A stretch of 64,000 nt of DNA from Halomonas sp. LBP4 (GTDB taxonomy: Bacteria > Pseudomonadota > Gammaproteobacteria > Pseudomonadales > Halomonadaceae), in NCBI RefSeq assembly GCF_003202205.1, contig NZ_PDOG01000001.1, positions 466,507 through 530,506 of the forward strand. The letters are read 5' to 3'. How positions within the stretch are numbered: position 1 is the first letter of the stretch; each line of letters starts with the position of its first letter. The position numbers were made by a program, and so were the translations under genes. Shown piece by piece: positions 1 through 10,700 of the stretch. The notes under the pieces are model-generated. The model had not been told where the DNA came from. It did no database searches and saw nothing but the letters and a program-made list of their open reading frames with translations.

Positions 1-88
1 GTTCGGTCACGCAATCACGGCAGCATCTGGAATTTTTTCCTGCCACCAGATGTACCACAGGGGGCCGCGCGGCTCCAGTGCCGCACCG

Positions 89-936
89 TCAACGCCGGGC
101 ATGGAGATACCGGCCCAGGCCGACCCGCTCACGGCCGGCCAGGTCGCACAGGCTCGCCACCTCGCCATAGCCCGAGGCGACGAGGGCGCAGCGCACCGCC
201 GCGGCCTGCTCGCAGCCGTGTTCCAGCAGCAGCCAGCCGCCAGGCCGGAGGTGGCCCCGCGCCTCGCGCACCAGGTGATGGAGGTCGGCCATGCCCTCCC
301 CCGCCGCCACCAGCGCGCTGCGTGGCTCGAAGCGCACATCGCCCGAGACCAGGTGTGGGTCGTCGGCGGCGACATAGGGCGGATTGGCGACGATCAGCTC
401 GAACGCCTCGCCGGCAAGCGCCGCGAACCAGTCGCTCTGGCGGAACTCGGCATTGTCGAGGCCGTGCCGTTCGGCATTGCGCCGGGCCAGCGCCACCGCG
501 GCCGGCTCCCGGTCGACGCCGAGCACCCGCCAGCCCGGACGCTCGCTGGCAAACGCCAGGGCGATGGCCCCGGTGCCGGCACCGAGGTCGAGCAGCCGCC
601 CCCGCGGCGCCTCGGCCCGGGCCAGGGCCGCCTCGACCAGGACCTCGGTGTCCGGACGTGGAATCAGGGTGCTGGGGTCGGTGGCAAGCACCAGCCCCCA
701 GAACTCCCGCTCGCCGGTCAGGTAGGCCACCGGCCGACCGGCGGCGCGGGCCGCGAGCAGCGCCTCGAAGCGGGCACGCTCGTGGCCCGGCGCCTCGCGG
801 TCGCCCCAGGTATAGAGCCAGGTGCGATCGACCCCCAGCACGTGACACAGCAGCACCTCGGCATCGAGGCGCGCACTGGGCGAACCGGCCCGGTCCAGGC
901 GCGCCGTCGCCCGCGCCAGCAGGGCATCCAGGCGCA

Positions 937-937
<1 letters not shown>
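89..937 (-). CDS. prmC: Release factor glutamine methyltransferase PrmC
   Basis: N5-glutamine methyltransferase that modifies the GGQ glutamine of release factors in the cytoplasm, using SAM. The 282-residue product has an N-terminal helical domain, the SAM-binding motif DLGAGTG (about 117-123) and the NPPY signature (about 185-188) of amino-group methyltransferases. ATG at 937 is preferred over the GTG three bases upstream because it forms a TGATG overlap with the prfA stop, implying translational coupling to its own substrate gene. The prfA-prmC pair is the classic arrangement. Nothing is recognisable in the 88 bases downstream, at the window edge. Confidence 0.96.
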
Positions 938-2028
<1,091 letters not shown>

Positions 2029-2036
2029 TGGCAGTC

Positions 2037-3305
2037 CTATGGGGTCTTGTCGGATGAGCCGTCGAGCAGCAATGCCGTGGCGGCATCGAGCAGGTCGTGA
2101 CGCTCGGCGGAGGCCGCCTCGCGCAGCGCCACGGTGGGACGATGCAGCAGGCGATTGGTCAACTGGTGGGCGAGGCGGCGCACCACCGTCTCGGGGTCCT
2201 CGCCGCGGGCCAGCCCGGCCAGCGCCTGCTGTTCGGAGAGGTCGCGCAGCGCCTCGGCCCGGGCGCGGTAGTCGCGGATCAGCTCGCCACCGCTGCGGAT
2301 CCGCCGTTCGTGCTGCCAGGCACCCACGCCATGCTCGATCAGCGACTCGGCCTGGTCGGCGGCCACCTGACGGTGGCGACGATTCTCCTCGATCACCTCC
2401 TGTAGGTCATCGACGGTATAGAGGAAGACATCGCCAAGCTCGCCCACCTCGGGTTCGATGTCCCGGGGCACGGCGATGTCGACCATGAAGATCGGCCGGT
2501 GGCGGCGCTTCTTCAGCGCCCGCTCCACCATGCCCTTGCCGAGGATCGGCAGCGGCGCGGCGGTGGAGGAGATGACGATATCGGACCGCTCCAGCGCCGC
2601 GGGGATCTCGTCCAGGGTGATCGCCTGCCCGCCCAGGGCACCAGCCAGGCGCTCGGCGCGCTCGCGGGTGCGGTTGGCCACGGTGAGCTGGCGCACCCCG
2701 GCTTCATGGAGGTGGCGTGCCACCAGCTCGATGGTCTCGCCGGCACCGATCAGCAACGCCCGGGAGCGGGAGAAGTCGTCGAAGATGCGGCTCGCCAGGC
2801 TGACCGCGGCATAGGCCACGGAGACCGGGTTGCGGCCAATACCGGTCTCGGTACGCACCTGCTTGGCCACGGCGAAGGTGTGCTGGAAGAGCCGCTCGAG
2901 CTCACCGCCCAGCCCCTTGGCCTGGCGGGCGCTCTGGTAGGCATCCTTGAGCTGGCCCAGAATCTGCGGCTCGCCGAGCACCATGGAATCGAGCCCCACC
3001 GCCACTCGCATCAGGTGGCGGGCGGCGTCATCGTCGAGGTAGTGATAGGCACAGCGCGAGAGGTCCTCCACCCGGAGGCCATGGAAACGGCCCAGCCAGT
3101 CGAGAATCGCCTGTTCGCCGCTGGCACCGGTAACGCAGTAGAGCTCGGTGCGGTTGCAGGTGGACAGCACCGCCGCCTCGCGCACCTCGGGCAGGCCACG
3201 CAACTCATCGAGCGCCGACTCCAGCTGGGTGGGCGTGAAGGCGACCTGTTCGCGCACCTCCACGGTCGCGGTCCGGTGATTGATTCCAAGGGCAAGCAGC
3301 GTCAT
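2037..3305 (-). CDS. hemA: Glutamyl-tRNA reductase
   Basis: Reduces glutamyl-tRNA(Glu) to glutamate-1-semialdehyde with NADPH, the first committed step of C5-pathway tetrapyrrole synthesis. The 422-residue protein starts [13 protein letters not shown], as in the family, and has the nucleophilic cysteine in LSTCNRTE (Cys50), the Rossmann stretch around LLIGAGET and a C-terminal dimerisation helix region. It supplies precursor for both haem and the large cobalamin locus elsewhere in this window. A TAGAAT hexamer at 3371-3376 (minus strand) is a plausible -10 element. Confidence 0.98.
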   Translation of the reverse strand: MTLLALGINHRTATVEVREQVAFTPTQLESALDELRGLPEVREAAVLSTCNRTELYCVTGASGEQAILDWLGRFHGLRVEDLSRCAYHYLDDDAARHLMRVAVGLDSMVLGEPQILGQLKDAYQSARQAKGLGGELERLFQHTFAVAKQVRTETGIGRNPVSVAYAAVSLASRIFDDFSRSRALLIGAGETIELVARHLHEAGVRQLTVANRTRERAERLAGALGGQAITLDEIPAALERSDIVISSTAAPLPILGKGMVERALKKRRHRPIFMVDIAVPRDIEPEVGELGDVFLYTVDDLQEVIEENRRHRQVAADQAESLIEHGVGAWQHERRIRSGGELIRDYRARAEALRDLSEQQALAGLARGEDPETVVRRLAHQLTNRLLHRPTVALREAASAERHDLLDAATALLLDGSSDKTP

Positions 3306-3420
3306 GCGTTCGGCGTCTTCACTAGTTCATCCGGCGGTGCGGGTCCACCCCCCCATCATCGAGGCGCCCAATTCTATCACAGCCCGAGCCGCCCGAGCGC
3401 CATGACCGGAGCGGTGACCT

Positions 3421-3448
3421 TTGCCCCGGGCAGCCAAGCCGTTATGCT
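3421..3448 (+). promoter_or_regulatory. Sigma70-type promoter for the TPR lipoprotein-lolB-ispE run
   Basis: TTGCCC (3421-3426) and TATGCT (3443-3448) are separated by 16 bases and end 29 bases before the lipoprotein ATG. The region is the divergent intergenic space with hemA. The match is by eye only. Confidence 0.5.
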
Positions 3449-3477
3449 GGCAGCTCGGCATCCTGAACGAGACTCGC

Positions 3478-5262
3478 ATGCCCCCCGCACTCGACACTTT
3501 CCCCCGTTGTGCTCGAACCTGCCTGGCACCGCTGGCACTGGCGGCGCTGGTCGCCGGCTGCCAGGTCCTGCCGGCCGGTCCGCCCGGTCCGGCCAGCGAG
3601 CTGGACGACGACCCGCTGGCCGGCGCGCCCCCCGTCGAGCGCGGACTGGATGCCCGGGGCCTCTCCGGCCTGCTGACCGCCGAGCTCGCCGGCCAGCGCG
3701 GCGACTACCGGCGCGCCACCCTCGGCTACCTGGAGGGTGCCGAGCGCTACGGCTCGGTGGCACTGGTGGAGCGCGCCGCCCTCGCCGCCCGCTTCAGCAA
3801 CGACCCCCAACTGCTCACCGACACCGCCGAGCTGTGGCGCACCCTGGCCCCCGACTCCGAGGCCCCGACCCGCCTGCTCGCCAGCTTGGCCCTGCAGCGC
3901 GGCGACTGGCCGGAGGCCCTGGCCCAGCGACTGCAGGTGGTCGCGCGGGGCGGCCAGGGCGAACTGGTCGCCTTTGTCGAGCTGGCCCTGGGCGAGGGTG
4001 CCGACCCGGCCCCGCTGCTGGAGCTGATGCGACGCCACCTGGCACGCCCGGGGGCCGACGAACACCCCCAGCACCATGATGCCGAGCTGGCCACCGCCCT
4101 GCTGGAGGTCGCCGTCGGCGACACCACCTCGGCCCAGCGCCGCCTCGACCGGCTAGCCGATCGTTCGCCGGAGCTACCGGCACTCTGGCTGGCCAAGACC
4201 CGGCTGGCCCAGGAGGCCGGCAACCACACCCTGGCCCGGGAGGCGGCCCGGCGCGGCCTGACCATCTCTCCCGGCGATCCTCGCTTCATCCTGATGCTGG
4301 CCCAGAGCGAGCTGCGGTTGGGCAACATCGGCGCCGCCGAGGCGCAGACCGACGCCCTGCTCGAATCCCGGGCCGACAATCAGGAGCTGCGCCTGGCACT
4401 GGCCCGGCTCTACCTGGAGGAGAACCATCCCGAACCGGCCCGGCGCCTGCTGTTGCCGCTGATCGGCGAGGACGACACCCCGGCGCAGGCCTTCTACCTG
4501 CTCGGCGCCATCGCCCAGGCCGAAGACGAGATCGACAACGCCCTCCTCTATTACCGCCAGGTGCCGCCGGGCGACGAGTTCCTGCCGGCACGCCTGAGCG
4601 CTGCCAGCATGCTGATCGAGGACGACCGCCTGCCCGACGCCCGCGCCTTCCTGCGCATCGAGCGCCTGCGCCACGAAACCTATTTCGCCGACCTGGTGTC
4701 GCTGGAAGTGGAACTGCTGGAGCGCGCCGGGCGCCCCGACGATGCCGACGCCCTGCTCGACCGGGAACTGGAGCGCACCCCCAACGACGAGGAACTGCTC
4801 TACCTGCGTGCCATGCGCGCCTGGGAGGACGGCGACCTCGAGGCCATGGAGCGTGACCTGGGCCGCATCATCGAGCGCAATCCCGACCATGCCACCGCCC
4901 TCAACGCCCTGGGCTACACCCTGGCCGACCTCGATATCGAAGGGCGCCTGGAGGAAGCCCGGGAGATGATCGAGCGGGCTCACGAGCTCGAACCGAACAA
5001 CCCCGCCGTCATGGACAGCCTGGGGTGGGTCCATTTCCGCCTCGGCGACCCCGAGCGCGCCCTGCCGTGGCTCGAACGGGCCTACGGCGCCATGCCCGAC
5101 CAGGAGGTCGCCGCCCACCTCGCCGAGGTGCTCTGGGAGCTGGATCGACGCGACGCGGCCCGCGCCCTGGTGCGCGAGGCCGTGGAGCGCTACGACGAAC
5201 GCCCGGTGCTCGATGCGCTGCTCGAGCGCATCCCCGAGCTGGCCCCCGACCGGAGCCGGTGA
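3478..5262 (+). CDS. Tetratricopeptide-repeat outer-membrane lipoprotein
   Basis: A 594-residue TPR protein whose precise role is unknown. Its N-terminus has a basic/hydrophobic signal and lipobox LVAGC (Cys28) followed by Gln, which predicts outer-membrane sorting by Lol. The body is alanine/leucine-rich helical repeats, with canonical TPR-like stretches near the C-terminus such as NALGYTLAD and VMDSLGWVHFRLG. ATG at 3478 was chosen because it directly precedes the signal peptide. A TPR lipoprotein immediately upstream of lolB is recurrent in gammaproteobacteria, and the 30-base gap to lolB suggests co-transcription. Confidence 0.88.
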   Translation: MPPALDTFPRCARTCLAPLALAALVAGCQVLPAGPPGPASELDDDPLAGAPPVERGLDARGLSGLLTAELAGQRGDYRRATLGYLEGAERYGSVALVERAALAARFSNDPQLLTDTAELWRTLAPDSEAPTRLLASLALQRGDWPEALAQRLQVVARGGQGELVAFVELALGEGADPAPLLELMRRHLARPGADEHPQHHDAELATALLEVAVGDTTSAQRRLDRLADRSPELPALWLAKTRLAQEAGNHTLAREAARRGLTISPGDPRFILMLAQSELRLGNIGAAEAQTDALLESRADNQELRLALARLYLEENHPEPARRLLLPLIGEDDTPAQAFYLLGAIAQAEDEIDNALLYYRQVPPGDEFLPARLSAASMLIEDDRLPDARAFLRIERLRHETYFADLVSLEVELLERAGRPDDADALLDRELERTPNDEELLYLRAMRAWEDGDLEAMERDLGRIIERNPDHATALNALGYTLADLDIEGRLEEAREMIERAHELEPNNPAVMDSLGWVHFRLGDPERALPWLERAYGAMPDQEVAAHLAEVLWELDRRDAARALVREAVERYDERPVLDALLERIPELAPDRSR

Positions 5263-5292
5263 CCGACGGCGGCCCCCACGACGAGAGATGCC

Positions 5293-5913
5293 ATGCCCAC
5301 TGCCACCCCGCTGCGACGACTGACTCCCCTGTTGATCCTGGCCCTGCTGGCCGGCTGCGCCGGACGCGCCCCGGCCCCGGACGGCGACCGCGCCGCCGGC
5401 CAGTGGGAGGCCCAGACCACGCGACTCGAGCGCCTCGACACCTGGGTACTGGCCGGCAAGGCCGGCCTGCGCACCCCCGAGGAGTCGACCAGCGCCAACC
5501 TCGATTGGAGTCAACACCCCCACTACTACCGGCTGCTGATCAGCGGCCCCTTCGGCAGCGGTCGCAGTACCCTGGAGGGTCGCGAGGGGCGCTTCTCGCT
5601 GACCACCTCGGAGGGCCGCTTCGAGGCCCAGACGCCGGAAGCGCTGATGGAGCAACAGCTGGGCTGGTCGCTGCCGGTGAGCGCGCTTTCCGACTGGATC
5701 CGCGGCCTGCCATCGGAGACCAGCGCGCACCAGCTGGAGCGCGACGACCTCGGCTTCCCGCTGCGCCTGCGCCAGGACGGCTGGCAGATCGACTATCGCG
5801 ACTGGATACTCGTCGAGGGGCTGTGGCTGCCACGCCGCCTGGTCATGGAGATCGACGAGCTGCGGGTGACGCTGGTGGTGACCGACTGGCGCCCGGTCGT
5901 CGACGATGCCTGA
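5293..5913 (+). CDS. lolB: Outer-membrane lipoprotein receptor LolB
   Basis: Accepts lipoproteins from periplasmic LolA and inserts them into the inner leaflet of the outer membrane. The 206-residue protein is itself a lipoprotein (lipobox LLAGC, Cys22). The mature part shows the LolB pattern, including the WVLAGKAGLRTPEES region and conserved W and G residues around WRISGPFG-like LISGPFGSG. It overlaps ispE by 8 bases, the standard lolB-ispE arrangement. Confidence 0.95.
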   Translation: MPTATPLRRLTPLLILALLAGCAGRAPAPDGDRAAGQWEAQTTRLERLDTWVLAGKAGLRTPEESTSANLDWSQHPHYYRLLISGPFGSGRSTLEGREGRFSLTTSEGRFEAQTPEALMEQQLGWSLPVSALSDWIRGLPSETSAHQLERDDLGFPLRLRQDGWQIDYRDWILVEGLWLPRRLVMEIDELRVTLVVTDWRPVVDDA

Positions 5914-6763
5914 GCCGGCCCCCCTCACGCTGCCGGCACCGGCCAAGCTCAACCGGCTGCTGCTGATCACCGGCCGGCGGCCCGATGGCTACCATGAGCT
6001 GCAGACCCTGTTCCAGTTCCTCGACCATGGCGACACCCTGCACCTCGCGCCGCGCGATGACGGCGAGATTCGCCTGACGCCGGCACTCCCCGGCGTCGCT
6101 CCCGAGGCGAACCTGATCCTGCGTGCCGCGCGGGCCCTGCAGGCGGAGACCGGCTGCCGGCTCGGCGCCGAGATCCACCTGATGAAGCGCCTGCCCCTGG
6201 GCGGCGGCCTGGGTGGCGGCAGCTCCAACGCCGCCACCGCCCTGCTCGGCCTCGACCGACTCTGGGGCCTCGACCTCGACCTCGAGCGCCTGGCGACACT
6301 GGGCCTGGGGCTGGGGGCCGACGTGCCGGTCTTCGTGCACGGCCGGGCCGCCTGGGCCGAGGGCATCGGCGAGCGCCTCACCCCGGTCGAACTCGACGCC
6401 CCCTGGTTCGTGGTGGTCCATCCCGGCGTGGCGGTCTCCACCCCGGCGGTGTTCGGAGCGGCACAATTGACACGCGACACCCCCCCGATTACCATGGCGC
6501 GCGCACTGCAGGGGGGAGCGTCGAGCTGGCGCAACGACTGCGAGGCCACGGTGAGGGAGCTCTATCCGGAGGTGGCACGGGCACTCGACTGGCTGTCGAG
6601 CCGCGCCCCGACCATGCTGACCGGTACCGGTGCCTGCGTGTTCGCTCGCCTCGACAGCGAGGCCGAGGCGGATCGTCTCCGGGAAGACGCGAGCCGGCAC
6701 TGGCAGACCTTCAAGGCACGCGGCCTCAGCCGCTCTCCTCTCCATGTCGTGCTGGGTCGATGA
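5906..6763 (+). CDS. ispE: 4-diphosphocytidyl-2-C-methyl-D-erythritol kinase
   Basis: GHMP-family kinase of the MEP isoprenoid pathway, phosphorylating CDP-methylerythritol at the 2-hydroxyl. In the 285-residue product the N-terminal substrate motif [16 protein letters not shown] and the ATP-binding glycine motif [15 protein letters not shown] (about residues 95-109) are clear, with a C-terminal LTGTGACVF motif. It starts inside the lolB 3' end. Unlike in some relatives, no tRNA lies between it and prs. Confidence 0.97.
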   Translation: MPEPAPLTLPAPAKLNRLLLITGRRPDGYHELQTLFQFLDHGDTLHLAPRDDGEIRLTPALPGVAPEANLILRAARALQAETGCRLGAEIHLMKRLPLGGGLGGGSSNAATALLGLDRLWGLDLDLERLATLGLGLGADVPVFVHGRAAWAEGIGERLTPVELDAPWFVVVHPGVAVSTPAVFGAAQLTRDTPPITMARALQGGASSWRNDCEATVRELYPEVARALDWLSSRAPTMLTGTGACVFARLDSEAEADRLREDASRHWQTFKARGLSRSPLHVVLGR

Positions 6764-6825
6764 GTGCGGCACCGGCTCACAGGCATGACCCCCAGAGATC
6801 CCCAACACTGCAAAGGTGGCTGCGC

Positions 6826-7767
6826 GTGTCAAAATTGATGGTTTTCGCCGGGAACGCCAATCCCGAACTCGCCCAGAAGATTGCCGAGAGTCTGGACACC
6901 CGCATGGGCAACGCCACGGTGGGCCAGTTCAGCGACGGCGAGATCGCGGTCGAGATCAACGAGAACGTGCGCGGCAAGGATGTCTTCGTCCTGCAGTCCA
7001 CCTGTGCACCGACCAATGACAACCTGCTGGAACTGATCCTGATGGTCGACGCCCTGCGCCGGGCCTCCGCCTCACGGATCACGGCGGTGGTACCCTACTT
7101 CGGTTACGCCCGCCAGGATCGTCGCGTGCGCTCCGCCCGGGTGCCGATCTCCGCCAAGATCGTCGCCGACATGATGGTCAAGGCCGGGGTCGACCGGGTC
7201 ATGACCATGGACCTGCATGCCGACCAGATCCAGGGCTTCTTCGACGTGCCGGTAGACAACGTCTACGGCTCGCCGATCCTGCTCGACGACATCGAGCGCC
7301 AGAACTACGAGGACCTGGTGGTGGTCTCCCCCGACGTAGGCGGCGTGGTGCGCGCCCGCGCCATCGCCAAGCAGCTCAATGCCGACCTCGCCATCATCGA
7401 CAAGCGCCGCCCCCAGGCCAACCAGGCCCAGGTGATGCACATCATCGGCGAGATCGACAACCGCACCTGCGTGGTGGTGGATGACATGATCGACACCGCC
7501 GGCACCCTGTGCAAGGCCGGCGAAGCCCTCAAGGGTCACGGCGCGCGCCGCGTGGTGGCCTACGCCACCCACCCCATCCTCTCCGGCCCCGCGGTCGACA
7601 ACATCACCGGTTCGGTGCTCGACGAGGTGGTCGTCACCGATACCATTCCGCTGTCCGACGTCGCTCGTCGCAGCGGCAAGATCCGCCAGCTCAGCGTGGC
7701 CGGGCTGATCGCCGAAGCGATCCGCCGGGTCAGCAACGAGGAATCCGTCAGCGCCATGTTCCACTAG
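6826..7767 (+). CDS. prs: Ribose-phosphate pyrophosphokinase
   Basis: Makes PRPP from ribose-5-phosphate and ATP for nucleotide, histidine and tryptophan synthesis. The GTG at 6826 gives 313 residues beginning [16 protein letters not shown], matching the usual start of the family; an in-frame upstream extension would be atypical. The sequence AAGGTGG lies about 9 bases upstream as a ribosome-binding site. Family landmarks include [12 protein letters not shown] and the PRPP loop [12 protein letters not shown]. Confidence 0.97.
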   Translation: MSKLMVFAGNANPELAQKIAESLDTRMGNATVGQFSDGEIAVEINENVRGKDVFVLQSTCAPTNDNLLELILMVDALRRASASRITAVVPYFGYARQDRRVRSARVPISAKIVADMMVKAGVDRVMTMDLHADQIQGFFDVPVDNVYGSPILLDDIERQNYEDLVVVSPDVGGVVRARAIAKQLNADLAIIDKRRPQANQAQVMHIIGEIDNRTCVVVDDMIDTAGTLCKAGEALKGHGARRVVAYATHPILSGPAVDNITGSVLDEVVVTDTIPLSDVARRSGKIRQLSVAGLIAEAIRRVSNEESVSAMFH

Positions 7768-7804
7768 GGAACCAGGCGCCGGAGTAGCGCCCTTCGGGGC
7801 TTTC

Positions 7805-7843
7805 GGGAACGCTGCGGTCAGGTCGCGGGCCGCAGCGCTTCCC
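7805..7843 (+). other. Stable hairpin in the prs-rplY intergenic leader
   Basis: GGGAACGCTGCGG pairs with CCGCAGCGCTTCCC across a 12-base loop, with one bulge/mismatch. It sits 25 bases upstream of the rplY start. It could be a prs terminator without a U-tract, an mRNA-processing site or an rplY leader structure; the sequence alone does not decide. Confidence 0.45.
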
Positions 7844-7867
7844 TTACATCAAGCAAGAGGCAAACCC

Positions 7868-8515
7868 ATGTCCGATTTTACCCTCAACGCCAGCGTTCGT
7901 AACGACCTGGGGAAAGGTGCGAGCCGCCGCCTGCGTCGTGCGAACCTCCAGGTGCCGGCCATCATCTATGGTGGCGAGCAGGCTCCCCAGCCGATCTCCG
8001 TCGAGAAGGCCCCCTTCTACAAGGCGATCGAGGACGAGTCCTTCTTCTCCTCGGTGATCAACCTGGTGGTGGACGGCAAGAGCGAGCAGGTCGTCGTCCG
8101 TGACCTGCAACGCCACCCCTTCAAGCCGCTGGTCACCCACGCCGACTTCCTGCGCATCGACGCCACCCACGAGATCACCATCAACGTGCCACTGCACGTG
8201 GTGGGCGAAGAGACGTGTGTCGGCATCAAGGACCAGGGCGGCGAGCTGCACGTGCTCTCCAACGAGGTCCAGATCAGCTGCCTGCCCAAGGACCTGCCCG
8301 ACTTCCTGGAAGTCGACATCGCCACGGTCGAGATGGGCACCACCCTGCACCTCTCCGACCTCCAGCTGCCGGCCGGTGTCACCCTGGTCGACCTGACTCA
8401 CGGCGAGGAGCACGACAACGCCGTGCTGAGCGTGACCAAGGCCAAGGTCCGCGGCGAGGAAGCCGGCGAAGGCGCCGAGGGTGAAGGCGAAGAAGGCGAA
8501 GGCAGCGCCGAGTAA
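7868..8515 (+). CDS. rplY: 50S ribosomal protein L25/general stress protein Ctc
   Basis: 5S rRNA-binding ribosomal protein of the long (Ctc-type) form, 215 residues with an N-terminal L25 domain ([20 protein letters not shown]) and a C-terminal TL5/Ctc beta domain. It ends in an acidic/glycine tail rich in Glu-Gly pairs. An AGCAAGAGGC ribosome-binding site precedes the ATG. The prs-rplY-pth-ychF order is conserved in gammaproteobacteria. Confidence 0.97.
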   Translation: MSDFTLNASVRNDLGKGASRRLRRANLQVPAIIYGGEQAPQPISVEKAPFYKAIEDESFFSSVINLVVDGKSEQVVVRDLQRHPFKPLVTHADFLRIDATHEITINVPLHVVGEETCVGIKDQGGELHVLSNEVQISCLPKDLPDFLEVDIATVEMGTTLHLSDLQLPAGVTLVDLTHGEEHDNAVLSVTKAKVRGEEAGEGAEGEGEEGEGSAE

Positions 8516-8559
8516 TCGCGCCTGTCCGGGGCCATGCACGCATGGCCCTCCCCTTTCCG

Positions 8560-8588
8560 ATCAAGCGCTGTCGCGCTTGATTTTTTTT
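8560..8588 (+). terminator. Rho-independent terminator after rplY
   Basis: A 9-bp perfect stem, ATCAAGCGC / GCGCTTGAT, with a TGTC loop, is followed by eight T residues. The T-run directly abuts the GGAGG ribosome-binding site of pth, so pth expression depends on readthrough or an internal promoter. Confidence 0.9.
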
Positions 8589-8601
8589 GGAGGCAGCGAC
8601 G

Positions 8602-9192
8602 ATGAGCCAGGTCAAAGCGATCATCGGGCTGGGCAATCCCGGCGCCGACTACGAGGCCACCCGCCACAATGCCGGTGCCTGGCTGGTGGAGGCCGTGGCC
8701 CGCCAGGCCGGCGGGGAACTGCGCCCCGAGAGGAAGTTCCTCGGCCTGCATGCGCGGGTGCAGCTCGACGGCCATGACCTGCACCTGCTCAACCCGACCA
8801 CCTTCATGAATCGCAGCGGCGGCGCGGTGGCAGCGCTGTGCCAGTTCTTTCGCCTCGCCCCGGACGAGTTGCTGGTGGCCCACGACGAGCTCGACCTGCC
8901 CCCCGGCACCGCGCGCTACAAGCAGGGAGGCGGTCACGGTGGCCACAACGGCCTGCGCGACACCATCAGCGCCCTGGGCAACGACAAGTCGTTCCATCGC
9001 CTGCGTATCGGCATCGGCCATCCGGGCGACGCCCGCCAGGTGACCCCCTATGTCCTGGGGCGCCCCGGCAAGGCCGAGCACACGGCCATCGAGGCGGCCA
9101 TCGACGAATGCCTGGCCACCCTGCCCCTGGTGCTGGCCGGCGACTGGGCCCGCGCCATGAACCGGCTGCACAGCTTTTCAGCCTCCGGCTGA
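8602..9192 (+). CDS. pth: Peptidyl-tRNA hydrolase
   Basis: Releases tRNA from drop-off peptidyl-tRNA. The ATG at 8602 has a strong GGAGG site 10 bases upstream and gives the standard MSQVKAIIGLGNPG N-terminus (196 residues). Catalytic and binding residues are Asn12, His22 (ATRHNAG) and the Asp of AHDELD. The conserved GGGHGGHNGLR motif is present. Confidence 0.97.
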   Translation: MSQVKAIIGLGNPGADYEATRHNAGAWLVEAVARQAGGELRPERKFLGLHARVQLDGHDLHLLNPTTFMNRSGGAVAALCQFFRLAPDELLVAHDELDLPPGTARYKQGGGHGGHNGLRDTISALGNDKSFHRLRIGIGHPGDARQVTPYVLGRPGKAEHTAIEAAIDECLATLPLVLAGDWARAMNRLHSFSASG

Positions 9193-9198
9193 CGAGTC

Positions 9199-9290
9199 AG
9201 CCATAAGCTTGAAGCCATAAGCGGTAAGTCACCCCCCTTCCGGGCCGGATGGGTTTTCTTGCGGCTTACAGCTTATGGCTTACAGCTCGG
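9199..9290. repeat. Inverted pair of heptameric GCNNNAA repeats
   Basis: On the plus strand the heptads GCTTGAA-GCCATAA-GCGGTAA run in tandem (about 9206-9227). About 35 bases later the minus strand carries GCTGTAA-GCCATAA-GCTGTAA. The two halves give a 10-bp perfect inverted repeat (AGCCATAAGC). It fills the pth-ychF gap and is related to the repeat at 30873. Confidence 0.7.
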
Positions 9291-9345
9291 TCGAGTAGAA
9301 TACCGGCCAATCGCCAATTTCGAACACGCTTTCCAGGAAGATCCC

Positions 9346-10437
9346 ATGGGTTTCAACTGCGGTATCGTCGGCCTGCCCAACGTCGGCAAGTCCACGCTCT
9401 TCAATGCGCTGACCAAGTCCGGCATCGATGCCGAGAACTTCCCGTTCTGCACCATCGAGCCCAACGTCGGCATCGTGCCGATGCCCGACCCGCGTCTCGA
9501 CGCCCTGGCGGAGATCGTCAAGCCGCAGAAGGTGCTCCCCACCACCATGGAGTTCGTCGATATCGCCGGCCTGGTGGCGGGTGCCTCCAAGGGTGAGGGG
9601 CTGGGCAACCAGTTCCTGGCCAATATCCGCGAGACCCAGGCCATCGCCCATGTGGTGCGCTGCTTCGACAACGACAACGTCATCCACGTGGCCAACCAGG
9701 TCGACCCGCGGGCCGACATCGAGATCATCAACATGGAGCTGGCACTGGCCGACCTCGACACCGTCGAGCGCGCGATCCAGCGCCTGGTGCGCGTGGCCAA
9801 GGGGGGCGACAAGGAAGCCATCGCCACCAAGGCGATCCTCGAGCGCATCCAGCCGCATCTGGCCGAGGGCCTGCCGCTGAGAAGCTTCGGTCTCGACGAC
9901 GACGAGAAGCGCCAGCTCAGGAGCTTTGGCTTCCTGACGCTGAAGCCGACCATGTACATCGCCAACGTCAACGAGGACGGCTTCGAGGCCAACCCCTACC
10001 TCGAGGTGGTCAACGAGATCGCCGCCGAGGAAGGCGCCGTGGTGGTGCCGGTGTGCAACCAGCTCGAGGCCGAGATCGCCGAACTCGACTTTGATGAGCG
10101 GGCCATGTTCCTCGACGAGATGGGCATGGCGGAGCCCGGCCTCGACCGGGTGATCCGTGCCGGCTACCAGCTGCTCGGCCTGCAGACCTACTTCACCGCC
10201 GGGGTCAAGGAGGTGCGTGCCTGGACGGTGAAGGTGGGCGCCACCGCGCCCGAGGCCGCCGGGGTGATCCATACCGACTTCCAGAAGGGCTTCATCCGCG
10301 CGGAGGTCATCTCCTACGACGATTTCGTCACCCTGGGCGGCGAACAGGCCGCCAAGGACGCCGGCAAGTGGCGCCTGGAAGGCAAGGAGTATGTCGTGCA
10401 GGACGGCGACGTCATCCACTTCCGGTTCAACGTCTAG
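9346..10437 (+). CDS. ychF: Redox-responsive ATPase/GTPase YchF (OLA1 family)
   Basis: Obg-family P-loop NTPase that associates with ribosomes and binds ATP in preference to GTP. The 363-residue protein has the G1 motif GLPNVGKST (about 8-16), the G3 region [14 protein letters not shown], a coiled-coil helical hairpin in the middle and a C-terminal TGS domain. ATG at 9346 gives the family N-terminus [19 protein letters not shown] hexamer at about 9294-9299 may be its -10 element. Confidence 0.97.
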   Translation: MGFNCGIVGLPNVGKSTLFNALTKSGIDAENFPFCTIEPNVGIVPMPDPRLDALAEIVKPQKVLPTTMEFVDIAGLVAGASKGEGLGNQFLANIRETQAIAHVVRCFDNDNVIHVANQVDPRADIEIINMELALADLDTVERAIQRLVRVAKGGDKEAIATKAILERIQPHLAEGLPLRSFGLDDDEKRQLRSFGFLTLKPTMYIANVNEDGFEANPYLEVVNEIAAEEGAVVVPVCNQLEAEIAELDFDERAMFLDEMGMAEPGLDRVIRAGYQLLGLQTYFTAGVKEVRAWTVKVGATAPEAAGVIHTDFQKGFIRAEVISYDDFVTLGGEQAAKDAGKWRLEGKEYVVQDGDVIHFRFNV

Positions 10438-10458
10438 ACAGGCTGCCGGCGGGGGCGC

Positions 10459-10487
10459 TTGACCTCCGGGGAGCGGATCCGTAGACT
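10459..10487 (+). promoter_or_regulatory. tRNA-Met promoter
   Basis: TTGACC (10459-10464) and TAGACT (10482-10487), 17-base spacing, end 15 bases before the mature tRNA 5' end. Confidence 0.75.
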
Positions 10488-10502
10488 TCGCCCCCGTTGC
10501 AA

Positions 10503-10579
10503 GGCTACGTAGCTCAGTTGGTTAGAGCACATCACTCATAATGATGGGGTCCCCTGTTCGAGTCAGGGCGTAGCCACCA
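10503..10579 (+). tRNA. tRNA-Met (CAT), elongator type
   Basis: 77 bases including an encoded CCA. The acceptor stem GGCTACG pairs with CGTAGCC, with an A discriminator. The anticodon loop CTCATAA presents CAT between ATCA/TGAT stems; the D arm is AGCTCAGTTGGTTAGAGC and the T loop TTCGAGT. The paired acceptor position 1 (G-C) argues against an initiator. A near-identical second gene lies at 16581 in the opposite orientation. Confidence 0.96.
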
Positions 10580-10584
10580 GATAA

Positions 10585-10625
10585 CGAAACGCCCGCCTGG
10601 TTCGCCAGGCGGGCGTTTCGTTTTC
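10585..10625 (+). terminator. Terminator after tRNA-Met
   Basis: A 16-bp perfect stem (10585-10600 with 10605-10620), TTCG loop, then TTTTCG. It probably also serves the convergent apeB transcript. Confidence 0.92.
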
Positions 10626-10700
10626 GGGCTCCGGTGCGTTCTCGAGAGCGGCTTCGGGCGGCCAGCCTATCTAGCAGCTCGCCGCCCGCGGCTCGGAGCG

